Positions 18,206 to 26,161 of a DNA stretch of 64,000 nt are shown here, piece by piece (the stretch's first letter is position 1; each line of letters opens with the position of its first letter). This stretch comes from Mucilaginibacter sp. JRF (lineage in GTDB: Bacteria > Bacteroidota > Bacteroidia > Sphingobacteriales > Sphingobacteriaceae): contig NZ_JADFBY010000003.1 of assembly GCF_015223065.1 (NCBI RefSeq), positions 434,001-498,000 of the forward strand. The letters are read 5' to 3'. The translations under genes and the position numbers were made by a program. Below the pieces are notes generated by a model. It did not search any database. It was given only the letters and a program-made list of their open reading frames with translations, and had not been told where the DNA came from.

Positions 18206-19939
18206 TTAAACGTTCAATTTTTTACGTTGCGATATAATGTATTCGGCCGTACGCATACTCAGGGCCAGTATGGTCCAGGTAGCGTTTTTATCGCCCTGTT
18301 GCACAAACGGCGCGGCATCAACCACAAAAAGGTTCTTACAATCGTGCGACTGGCACCATTTATTCAGGGCCGATTTTTTAGGGTCATTACCCATACGGAT
18401 AGTGCCAACCTCGTGGATGATCTTGCCCGGGGCTTCCAAACCATAGCCCGTATCAGCGCCCTTAAACTCGGCACCTAAAGCGCCCATGTTGTGCATAATC
18501 TCCTTAAAGGTTTCCTGCATGTGTTTGGCCTGTTTGTATTCATCAGGTGCCCATTTGTAGTGAAAACGCAATACCGGTATACCGAACTTATCAACCACAT
18601 CAGGGTCTATCTCGCAGTAATTATCCTCACGTGCAATTGCGGTACCACGGCCGGCCATATAAACCTCGGTACCAAAAAAGCGGCGGTAATCATTTTTTAG
18701 GGCTACGCCATAGCCTCCGGCTTCTTTCATCTTACCATCAGGCCCGGGCACTAAGCCGTTGCGGTTATGCATGCCCGCGCCAAACCCGTATGATGGCATC
18801 CGCATGCCGCCGCCATATTCAATATGGTATCCGCGCGGAAAGCCGAGCTTTTTGTTATCAAGCCACCAGGGCGAGTAAATATGTATACTGCCTACACCAT
18901 CCTCGTTATAGCGTTTGCGATCAAGCAGCTGCGGTAAAAATCCCGACGCGCTTGATCCCGTAGAATCATGCAGGTATTTACCTACCACATTACTCTCATT
19001 AGCCAAACCGTTAGGGTGCGCTGTTGATTTGGAGTTGAGCAGCAACCTTGCCGACTCGCAGGCACTGGCGCCCAGTATTACTATTTTGGCCTTAACCTGG
19101 TATTCCAGGTTATCATCCTTGCTCACGTATGATACGCCGGAGGCTTGTCCGTTTTTGTCGGTCAGCACCTCGCGCACCATAGCGTTTGATATTACTTGCA
19201 GATTGCCGGTTTTCAGCGCCGGTATAACCAGGCATGACGATGAGGAGAAATCGGCATAAATTTTACAGCTTCGGCCGCATTGCCCGCAATAAAAGCAAGC
19301 ATTACGATCCTTATTACCCAGCAGCGCCGCGGTAAGTACCGAGCCACGGCTTGGTATAGTGGTAACACCGGCCTTAATAGCCGCCTTTTTTATAAAAAGC
19401 TCGTTAAGCCTTGGTGCCGGTGGGGGTAAGAATATACCGTCGGGTTCACTTTCAATATTCTCTACCGTACCGAAAACGCCTATCAGGCGGTCAACCTTAT
19501 CGTAGTATGGCTTTATCTCGTTATAGGTAAAAGGCCATTCTTCGGTGAGGCCGTCGGTAGGTTTAAAATCCTTGGGGCCCATGCGTAATGATATACGCCC
19601 CCAGTGGTTTGTACGCCCACCCAGCATACGCGAGCGGAACCACTGAAAATCGGTGCCGTTTTTAGTGGTGTAAGGTTCGCCCTCCAGCTCCCAGCCACCA
19701 AAGGCGGCATCAAAATCGCCAAAGGGACGGGTAGTACCCGCGCCACGGCGCGGAGATTCCCAGCTAAAACGCAGCTGGTCGGAGTTTTTAGCGGGATCGT
19801 AAAACGGCCCCGCCTCAAGCATCAATACCTTTAAACCGGCATGAGCCAATACATAACCGGCCATGCCGCCACCTGCTCCCGAACCTACGATCACTGCGTC
19901 ATAAACAACGGTCGATTTTTTTATCTGAAATTCACTCAT
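18206..19939 (-). CDS. GMC family oxidoreductase, sugar dehydrogenase large subunit
   Basis: 577-residue FAD enzyme of the glucose-methanol-choline family. FAD Rossmann motif GSGAGGGMAG at about 19-28 and LEAG (end of strand 2); GGRTNHWG (GMC signature 1 region); a cluster of Cys in NACFYCGQCGRSCK (about 215-228), which may bind an Fe-S cluster as reported for bacterial FAD glucose dehydrogenases; C-terminal HEVGTIRMG and NATWTILALSMRTAEYI (the catalytic His/Asn region). It has no export signal, so it probably leaves with the Tat-targeted small subunit. Expected reaction: C3 or C1 oxidation of a sugar or glycoside. No cytochrome subunit gene is adjacent. Confidence 0.92.
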   Translation of the reverse strand: MSEFQIKKSTVVYDAVIVGSGAGGGMAGYVLAHAGLKVLMLEAGPFYDPAKNSDQLRFSWESPRRGAGTTRPFGDFDAAFGGWELEGEPYTTKNGTDFQWFRSRMLGGRTNHWGRISLRMGPKDFKPTDGLTEEWPFTYNEIKPYYDKVDRLIGVFGTVENIESEPDGIFLPPPAPRLNELFIKKAAIKAGVTTIPSRGSVLTAALLGNKDRNACFYCGQCGRSCKIYADFSSSSCLVIPALKTGNLQVISNAMVREVLTDKNGQASGVSYVSKDDNLEYQVKAKIVILGASACESARLLLNSKSTAHPNGLANESNVVGKYLHDSTGSSASGFLPQLLDRKRYNEDGVGSIHIYSPWWLDNKKLGFPRGYHIEYGGGMRMPSYGFGAGMHNRNGLVPGPDGKMKEAGGYGVALKNDYRRFFGTEVYMAGRGTAIAREDNYCEIDPDVVDKFGIPVLRFHYKWAPDEYKQAKHMQETFKEIMHNMGALGAEFKGADTGYGLEAPGKIIHEVGTIRMGNDPKKSALNKWCQSHDCKNLFVVDAAPFVQQGDKNATWTILALSMRTAEYIISQRKKLNV

Positions 19940-19977
19940 GCCTGTCCTCCCGGCAAAATATAAAAAGCTATAAAATA

Positions 19978-20685
19978 TTAAAGTTGTTTGATCTTGATAT
20001 CGCGGTAGTAAACCGTGTTGCCATGATCCTGTAAGGCTATATGGCCTTTTTTGTAGGTTGAAAACGCCGGGAACGATTTGAACTTGCTGCCTTCAACCAA
20101 AGTTTTCCACTCCGGCCCCCAAAGTTTTACGTTAACCGTTTTGCTGCCATTCATCCAAAAAGTAAGCTGGCCATCTTTTTTACGTATTTTGATAGTGTTC
20201 CACTCACCCGCCGGTTTAGCCTTTTTTGATGGAGCGATAATATCATACAATGAGCCAGCAAGGTGATTTTCCTGCTTGTTATCTTCGGCCTTAACATCAT
20301 CAAGCACCTGCATTTCAATACCGGTTAAAAACGAGTAGCTGTATTTAGGGTCTTCGTTCACATCAAAAATAACACCGCTGTTACCGCCTTCGGCAATTTT
20401 CCATTGCAGGGTAAGCTCGTAGTTTTCGTACTCATTATCAGTAACCAGGTCGCCGCGGCCATCAGCACCGGGGTTAAGGGTTAAAGCACCATCAACAACC
20501 GTCCATGCGCTGCCAACCTCGCCTTTATTGTAAGTGTGCCAGCCTGTTGTGGTTTTGCCATCAAATAAAGTTATCCACCCTTTTTTGTCTTTTACAGGGG
20601 CGGTTGCGCCGGTTGTTGGTACTGTTTGGGCAAATGCGGTGTTACATAATAATACAGCAGCAATGCCCGCTAATGATCTTTTCAT
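19978..20685 (-). CDS. secreted DUF1080 (3-keto-disaccharide hydrolase) protein
   Basis: 235 residues: signal peptide (about 1-20, AFAQ) and one concanavalin-like beta-sandwich domain. WITLFDGKTTTGWHTYNKG and the final GHIALQDHGNTVYYRDIKIKQL are the hallmarks of DUF1080 (PF06439), whose characterised members cleave 3-keto-glycosides by elimination/hydration. First gene of the operon with the GMC dehydrogenase and its small subunit. Together they fit a two-step route: oxidise a glycoside at C3, then cleave it. That functional link is inference from gene order and family knowledge. Confidence 0.92.
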   Translation of the reverse strand: MKRSLAGIAAVLLCNTAFAQTVPTTGATAPVKDKKGWITLFDGKTTTGWHTYNKGEVGSAWTVVDGALTLNPGADGRGDLVTDNEYENYELTLQWKIAEGGNSGVIFDVNEDPKYSYSFLTGIEMQVLDDVKAEDNKQENHLAGSLYDIIAPSKKAKPAGEWNTIKIRKKDGQLTFWMNGSKTVNVKLWGPEWKTLVEGSKFKSFPAFSTYKKGHIALQDHGNTVYYRDIKIKQL

Positions 20686-20901
20686 AGTTTATTTCAATAA
20701 GTTTTTTGTGTGCATGTAAGTGTAGGTGCGGTAAATATATTGCTTTTTTATATAGATGCTTTACAATTTGAAAGCAGGCGTGTAAAAAAGTAGATACCAT
20801 TTTTTATGAACGTTAAGTTGCCGCCACAGGTATGTAAATACCTCGTTAATAGTATAAATTAATTTTTGTTATCTTGCAGCACTCACCTACATGCAAAGAC
20901 A

Positions 20902-22122
20902 GTGACATTTCAGGATTTTAATTTTAACAGTGATTTATTAGAAGGCGTTATAAGCATGGGGTATACCAAGCCAACGCCCATACAGGAAATGGCCATACCG
21001 GTTATTATGGAAGGTAACGACCTGATAGCCTGCGCCCAAACCGGCACCGGCAAAACAGCATCATTCCTGCTGCCTGTGTTGAACTTTATTACCGAGGAAC
21101 ACAAACACTATACTACTGCGCTTATACTTACCCCCACCCGCGAACTTGCCCAGCAAATAGATCAGCAGGTTGAAGGTTTGGCCTATTTTACGGGCCTTAG
21201 CTCGCTGGCGGTATTTGGCGGTGGCGATGGTATTGTTTACGAGCAGCAGCGCCGCGGCATACAAAATAATGTAAACATTATTATAGCTACACCCGGCAGG
21301 CTGATAGCCCACCTTACATCGGGCGTGTTAAAGCTTAACCACATACGCCACCTGATACTTGACGAGGCCGACCGTATGCTGGATATGGGTTTTCAGGACG
21401 ATATTACACGCATCATCAGCTATCTGCCTAAAAAAAGGCAAACGCTGCTGTTTTCGGCCACCATGCCGCCGCGCATACGTTCGCTGGCCAAAACGGTGTT
21501 GCATAATCCGCAGCAAATAAACATCGCCGTATCGCAACCGGCGGTGGGTATTGATCAGCAGGTATATTATGTTGCCGATCAGCAAAAAAACGGATTGGTA
21601 AAAATGCTGCTGCGCGATGGTAATTATACCAGCATCATCATCTTTTCATCAACCAAGGATAAGGTTAAAGAGGTTTACAAAGACCTTAAGCGCAGCAACC
21701 TCAAGATAAGCGCCTTCCACTCCGATCTGGAACAAGCCGAGCGCGAACAGATATTGCTTGAATTTAAGAACAAGAGTTTGCCGATCATCATCGGTACTGA
21801 TGCCCTTTCGCGCGGTATTGATGTGGAGGGGATAGACCTGGTGATCAACTACGATGTACCACCCGATCCGGAGGATTATATTCATCGTATAGGCCGTACA
21901 GCACGTGCCGCTACTACAGGTACGGCTATCACCTTGGTAAACCAGCGCGACCTGCGTCGTTTTAAAAGCATTGAGGCGCTGATAGAAAAAACCATCGAGC
22001 AAAAACCACTGCCCGAAGAATTGGGCGAAGCGCCGGTGCTTACCGAAGAAAAGAAAAGCAATTTTAAGCGCAAAAAGAAACGCTTTAACAATAACAAAAA
22101 GAAACCAACCAATAACCAATGA
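20902..22122 (+). CDS. DEAD-box RNA helicase
   Basis: About 406 residues from a GTG start at 20902, which gives the family-typical MTFQDFNF N-terminus; no in-frame ATG lies upstream. All motifs are present: Q motif PTPIQ, I AQTGTGKT, Ia PTRELAQQ, II DEAD, III SAT, V ALSRGIDV, VI HRIGRTAR. The last 35 residues are Lys/Asn-rich (KKSNFKRKKKRF), an RNA-binding tail as in RhlE. It probably acts in ribosome assembly or mRNA decay, with cold adaptation likely. ATGA overlap with the GH43 gene makes an unusual bicistron. Confidence 0.95.
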   Translation: MTFQDFNFNSDLLEGVISMGYTKPTPIQEMAIPVIMEGNDLIACAQTGTGKTASFLLPVLNFITEEHKHYTTALILTPTRELAQQIDQQVEGLAYFTGLSSLAVFGGGDGIVYEQQRRGIQNNVNIIIATPGRLIAHLTSGVLKLNHIRHLILDEADRMLDMGFQDDITRIISYLPKKRQTLLFSATMPPRIRSLAKTVLHNPQQINIAVSQPAVGIDQQVYYVADQQKNGLVKMLLRDGNYTSIIIFSSTKDKVKEVYKDLKRSNLKISAFHSDLEQAEREQILLEFKNKSLPIIIGTDALSRGIDVEGIDLVINYDVPPDPEDYIHRIGRTARAATTGTAITLVNQRDLRRFKSIEALIEKTIEQKPLPEELGEAPVLTEEKKSNFKRKKKRFNNNKKKPTNNQ

Positions 22123-23099
22123 AATTAAGAACTATACTTTTAATGGGCGTGCTTGCAGCAACAACACACTTTGCATCGGCCCAGGAAAAAAAGGAAACAT
22201 CAGGCAACCCTATATTTGAGGGATGGTATGCCGACCCTGAAGCTGTAATATTTGGTAAAACGTTTTGGGTGTACCCAACTTACTCTGCACCTTACGATCA
22301 GCAGGTTAAGTTTGATGCCTTTTCATCAACCGATCTGGTACATTGGACAAAGCACCCAAGCATTGTTGATACCTCATCCTTAAAATGGGTTAAGCGCGCG
22401 CTATGGGCTCCGGCTATTACTAAAAAGGGCAGTAAATACTACCTTTTCTTCGGCGCTAATGATATTCAGAACAACAATGAGTACGGCGGTATTGGTGTTG
22501 CGGTGAGCGACAAACCTGCCGGGCCGTTTAAGGACTATCTGGGTAAGCCACTGATCGATAAGATCATCAACAAGGCACAACCTATTGACCAGTTCGTGTT
22601 TAATGATAACGGCAAATACTACATTATTTACGGCGGATGGGGCCATTGCAACATTGCCCAGCTGAATAAGGATTTTACAGGCTTTATTCCGTTTGAAAAT
22701 GGCGAAACCTACAAATCAATAACTCCTGAAGGTTATGTTGAAGGGCCGGTAATGTTTAAACGCAAAGGCAAATACTACTTTATGTGGAGCGAAGGTGGAT
22801 GGACGGGCCCTGATTACCGTGTGGCTTACGCCATTGGCGATTCGCCGGTAGGCCCTTTCAAACGCATAAACACCATACTGAAACAAGACGCTACAATTGC
22901 TACGGGTGCAGGCCACCACTCCATGGTGAACATTCCGGGTACTGACGAATGGTACATTATTTACCACCGCCGCCCGCTTACCGAAACTGATGGCAACCAC
23001 CGTGCTACTTGTATTGACAGGATATATTTTGACGAAAAAGGCGAAATACAGCCGGTTAAGATCACTAACGAGGGTGTAACCGCACGCAAGATAAAGTAA
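22119..23099 (+). CDS. secreted glycoside hydrolase family 43 protein
   Basis: 326 residues with a signal peptide (about 1-21, ASAQ). Five-bladed beta-propeller of GH43, which cleaves arabinans or xylans. Catalytic candidates: general base Asp in WYADPEA, pKa-modulating Asp in PIDQFVF, acid Glu in YVEGPVMF; GHHSMV is a common late blade motif. Single catalytic domain, no carbohydrate module. It is not in the SusC/D locus, and its overlap with the helicase gene gives no pathway clue. It could supply pentosides to the DUF1080/GMC route 2 kb away, but they lie on the opposite strand. Confidence 0.92.
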   Translation: MKLRTILLMGVLAATTHFASAQEKKETSGNPIFEGWYADPEAVIFGKTFWVYPTYSAPYDQQVKFDAFSSTDLVHWTKHPSIVDTSSLKWVKRALWAPAITKKGSKYYLFFGANDIQNNNEYGGIGVAVSDKPAGPFKDYLGKPLIDKIINKAQPIDQFVFNDNGKYYIIYGGWGHCNIAQLNKDFTGFIPFENGETYKSITPEGYVEGPVMFKRKGKYYFMWSEGGWTGPDYRVAYAIGDSPVGPFKRINTILKQDATIATGAGHHSMVNIPGTDEWYIIYHRRPLTETDGNHRATCIDRIYFDEKGEIQPVKITNEGVTARKIK

Positions 23100-23488
23100 A
23101 GTTTAAGGCAATAAAAAACCCGCTAAGCCTCGCGCCTTGCGGGTAACCAATTAAATTAAACTATACTTTTTATTGAAAAAAAGCCAAATGAATATGCCGC
23201 GTTTCCGCGGCGGATTGTGCTGCCCTGGTTTCTGATATCAGAACCGGGGCTGCGGCTATCTGATTATTAATGTTAAAAAACATTATAATCGATTGCCTAC
23301 ACTGCAAACATAACTCTTATTGAGCAATATTATTGTAATAATAACACTTTCTAATTTATTGTTATAAGTTGCGGTTCGTTAATAAATAAACGCCATTAGT
23401 TGTAAAAACGTTTTACGGCTTTGCAATCAAATATTGCGCGGTAAAATTTTTATCAAAATATAATTTAGAAAATCTTAAGGTAGTTGGC
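23100..23488. other. gene-free gap after GH43 with hairpins
   Basis: 389 bp between GH43 and the molybdopterin-like gene. A bulged stem (23119-23143) followed by TAACCAATTA (23144-23153) resembles an element at 29432-29474. A second fold at 23221-23250 centres on the perfect palindrome TTCTGATATCAGAA, extended by GCCCTGG/CCGGGGC with a bulge. No T-run follows either. The rest is AT-rich and probably holds the promoter of the next gene. Confidence 0.55.
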
Positions 23489-23998
23489 ATGGAATTTAAA
23501 AAGTGGATGCTTTGCTTGCTGGCGATTATCAGTACGGCCAATGTTTTCGCGCAGCAAACCAAAAGTTTTGTGATCAGCGGTGTGGTAGCCAAAGAGCAAA
23601 CCATTAATTTGGATTCGCTTAAACAGTATAAAGTTTACAATATCGATAGTTTGAATGTTACCAGTCACACCGGCTCGTTCAAGCATAAGGATGAAAAGCT
23701 GAAAGGCGTTTTACTGACCGATGTGCTGAGCCATACCAAGTTCAATGTAAGCAGCCCCAAGCTGTTGAGCGAGCTCTATTTTGTTTGCGTGGCCAGCGAT
23801 GGCTACAAGGTGGTTTACTCGTGGAATGAGCTTTACAATACCACCGTGGGCGAAACCGTGTATCTGTTGGTTGAAAAGAACGGCATCGCCATAAATGCCA
23901 TGCCCGAGAGTATACAAATGCTATCCGCTAAGGATTTTAAAACCGGTCGCCGGTATCTGCATAACCTCAGCAAGATCATCGTAGCTAAAGCGCCCTGA
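23489..23998 (+). CDS. secreted molybdopterin-binding-domain-like protein
   Basis: 169 residues with signal peptide (ends VFAQ, about residue 22). The rest looks like the oxidoreductase molybdopterin-binding (SUOX-type) fold: strand-rich opening SFVISGVVAKEQTINLDSL, KGVLLTDVL, then YFVCVASDGYKVVYSWNELY and the closing GRRYLHNLSKIIV. Whether it binds Moco, molybdate or something else is unknown; one Cys lies in the FVCVASDGY strand. It converges with modCBA and ends three bases from modC, a placement that supports a molybdenum connection. Confidence 0.75.
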   Translation: MEFKKWMLCLLAIISTANVFAQQTKSFVISGVVAKEQTINLDSLKQYKVYNIDSLNVTSHTGSFKHKDEKLKGVLLTDVLSHTKFNVSSPKLLSELYFVCVASDGYKVVYSWNELYNTTVGETVYLLVEKNGIAINAMPESIQMLSAKDFKTGRRYLHNLSKIIVAKAP

Positions 23999-24000
23999 TA

Positions 24001-24621
24001 TTACTCGCCGATAGTTATTTCATCGCCTGTAAAAGCATCCAATTCCTGCGGATTATGGCTTACTATCAAGGCGGTCATCTTCAATTCATCAAACAGTGAA
24101 CTTAACGCGGCCGTGAACCTCGCTTTGGTTTTGGCATCCAGTGCAGAAAAAGGTTCGTCCATCAGCATTAATTGAGGCTTTATAGCCAACGCGCGGATGA
24201 CGGCCAGGCGCTGTTGTTGCCCGCCGGACAGATGCTGCGGTTTTTGTGATGAGAATGCTTGCATCTCGGCAATGGTTAACAATCGATCTATCCAGGCCGA
24301 ATCATGGGTAGCATATTGCAGATGTTGCAACACGGTCATGTTCGGGAACAGGGCATAATCCTGAAAAACAAAGCCTGTAAGTCTTTTTTGTGGGGACAGG
24401 TTTATCCCGCTCTCTGCATCTAACCAAACTTTGTCATCAACTACAACACGGCCTTTTTCGGGAGTAGCAAGACCGGCGATTATTTTGAGCAAGGTACTTT
24501 TGCCCGCGCCTGATGGCCCCGCTATTTTAGTGACACTGTGCATGGGCATCTGTCCGGAGAATTTTAGCATTTGCCCGCCGCCATAAATATTCAGTTTTTT
24601 TTCAATGTCAATCTCTATCAT
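24001..24621 (-). CDS. modC: molybdate ABC transporter ATP-binding protein
   Basis: ABC ATPase energising molybdate uptake. 206 residues, short: Walker A GPSGAGKS (about 35-42), Q-loop QDYALFPNM, signature LSGGQQQRLAVIRAL, Walker B LMLMDEPF, switch His in IVSHNPQEL. The C-terminal molybdate-sensing domain of E. coli ModC (about 130 residues) is absent, as is common in Bacteroidetes. Its ATG overlaps the modB stop by 4 bp. Third gene of modABC on the minus strand. Confidence 0.93.
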   Translation of the reverse strand: MIEIDIEKKLNIYGGGQMLKFSGQMPMHSVTKIAGPSGAGKSTLLKIIAGLATPEKGRVVVDDKVWLDAESGINLSPQKRLTGFVFQDYALFPNMTVLQHLQYATHDSAWIDRLLTIAEMQAFSSQKPQHLSGGQQQRLAVIRALAIKPQLMLMDEPFSALDAKTKARFTAALSSLFDELKMTALIVSHNPQELDAFTGDEITIGE

Positions 24622-25289
24622 TCCAGCGGGGTTTTAACCTGGTTTTTGTTGTAGATGAATACCCCCATTAACAGCGCAAAGGTGATAGCGAATAACGTTA
24701 ACGAGTAGTTGGCGGCAAGGCTGTAATCCATTTGCTCAACGGCATCATAAACAGCTACCGAGGCAACCCTTGTAACACCGGGTATATTGCCGCCTATCAT
24801 CAGCACTACGCCAAACTCGCCAAGTGTATGGGCAAAGGTTAGTACCGTTGCCGTGAGCAAGGCCGGTTTTATATTAGGCAGCAACACATGCCTCAAGGTT
24901 TGCCATTCGGATTTACCCAGCGTGTACGATGCCTGCGCCAACGACGGCGGTAACTGCTGCAACGCCGACCTTACCGGCCCCGCCATAAATGGCAGACTGT
25001 ATATTACCGATGCCAGCACCAGCCCGGGGAACGAGAATACCAACTGCACATCAAAAACATTGTGCAGCCATTTGCCCAACCCCTGTTGCGGACTAAAAGC
25101 CAGCAACAAGTAAAACCCCAATACCGATGGCGGCAACACAAGCGGCATAGTTAACAATACCTCTGCAAGCATGCGCAACACGGTTCGTTTTTTGGATAAC
25201 CACCAGGCCAATGGCAAACCCATCATCAGCAACAAAATAGTTGTTACTGTGGCAAGCTTAAGGGACAACCATACCGGTGACAGATCCAT
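24618..25289 (-). CDS. modB: molybdate ABC transporter permease
   Basis: 223 residues with five membrane helices and the permease coupling loop (EAA-like) in SLAQASYTLGKSEWQTLRHVLLP, which contacts the ATPase. LGEFGVVLMIGGNIPGVT is the family segment that follows. It directly abuts modA with no gap and overlaps modC, so the three are translated from one mRNA. Confidence 0.95.
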   Translation of the reverse strand: MDLSPVWLSLKLATVTTILLLMMGLPLAWWLSKKRTVLRMLAEVLLTMPLVLPPSVLGFYLLLAFSPQQGLGKWLHNVFDVQLVFSFPGLVLASVIYSLPFMAGPVRSALQQLPPSLAQASYTLGKSEWQTLRHVLLPNIKPALLTATVLTFAHTLGEFGVVLMIGGNIPGVTRVASVAVYDAVEQMDYSLAANYSLTLFAITFALLMGVFIYNKNQVKTPLE

Positions 25290-26042
25290 TTATTGTGTTT
25301 TGTAGCCGTATTGTTTAAAAATGCGTTGCGCGGCGGGGCTTAATATAAAATTGTAAAACTTTTTGGCAGCGGCTTGCTCTTTACCGTCCTTCAACAACAC
25401 CATAGCTTGTTTAATGGGCGAGTATAGTTTGCCATCCATTGCTATCCAGTACAACTTGGTTTTAAGCTGCGGATCTTTAACCAATGCCTCCGTAGTAAAG
25501 CCTGCCTGTACAACACCGGTTGTAATGTAAGTGTTTACCTGCGATATACTCTCGCCATAAACCAATTTGGGTTTTAGGGACGAGAGTAGTTTTTCATGTT
25601 GCAAAACTTCGGTAGCGGCTTTACCATAGGGGGCAGTGGCCGGGTTTGCTATCGCGATCTTTTGAGTAGCCGCATCATTCAATAACGCTTTCCAATTTTT
25701 CGCGTCGATGGGCTTTTGGCTGCATAGTATCAAACTGCCCGAGGCGTACACAACGGGCTTGTTAATGGCAAAGCCTTTAGCATATAGTGTTTCGGCAAAG
25801 TCTACATCGGCAGAAAGAAAGATGTCATAAGGCGCGCCGTTCATGGCCTGAGCCGTTAACTTGCCCGATGCGCCGGTAATAGCCGTTATGCTGATGCCGG
25901 TTTGTTTTTTAAACTCGGTGGCAAGCGGCTTTATCACGCTTTGCAGATTGGCGGCGGCGGCTACCTTAACATCCTGCGCTAAGGCGGATAATGATAACCC
26001 GAACGATAATAGTAGCAGCCAGCATATTTTATAAACCCTCAT
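25290..26042 (-). CDS. modA: molybdate ABC transporter substrate-binding protein
   Basis: 250 residues, signal peptide to about residue 22 (ALAQ). Periplasmic oxyanion-binding fold of the ModA type: VAAAANLQSVIKPL with the oxyanion-binding Ser/Asn region, TAITGASGKLTAQAMNGAPYDIFLSAD, NPATAPYGKAA, and the VYGESISQV segment. First gene of the operon. It lacks a lipobox, so it is a soluble periplasmic form. Confidence 0.94.
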   Translation of the reverse strand: MRVYKICWLLLLSFGLSLSALAQDVKVAAAANLQSVIKPLATEFKKQTGISITAITGASGKLTAQAMNGAPYDIFLSADVDFAETLYAKGFAINKPVVYASGSLILCSQKPIDAKNWKALLNDAATQKIAIANPATAPYGKAATEVLQHEKLLSSLKPKLVYGESISQVNTYITTGVVQAGFTTEALVKDPQLKTKLYWIAMDGKLYSPIKQAMVLLKDGKEQAAAKKFYNFILSPAAQRIFKQYGYKTQ

Positions 26043-26070
26043 ACGTTAACAAATATAAAAGCCTGAAAAC

Positions 26071-26098
26071 AAAAAAGGCTGCACCTGGTGGGGCAGCC
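26071..26098 (-). terminator. terminator of amtB
   Basis: Minus-strand GGCTGC/GCAGCC stem (26077-26082 with 26093-26098) followed by TTTTTTG (26071-26076 in T). It separates amtB from modA. Confidence 0.8.
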
Positions 26099-26161
26099 GT
26101 AAATAAATACAATGGTCAGTTAATATTTATTAAAGATTCTTTATGCTGATTTCAGTTATAC

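Noticed and set aside
20866..20901. Upstream TTG start of the helicase
   Set aside because: The extra 12 residues are Cys/His-rich and unlike the family; GTG at 20902 gives the normal N-terminus.
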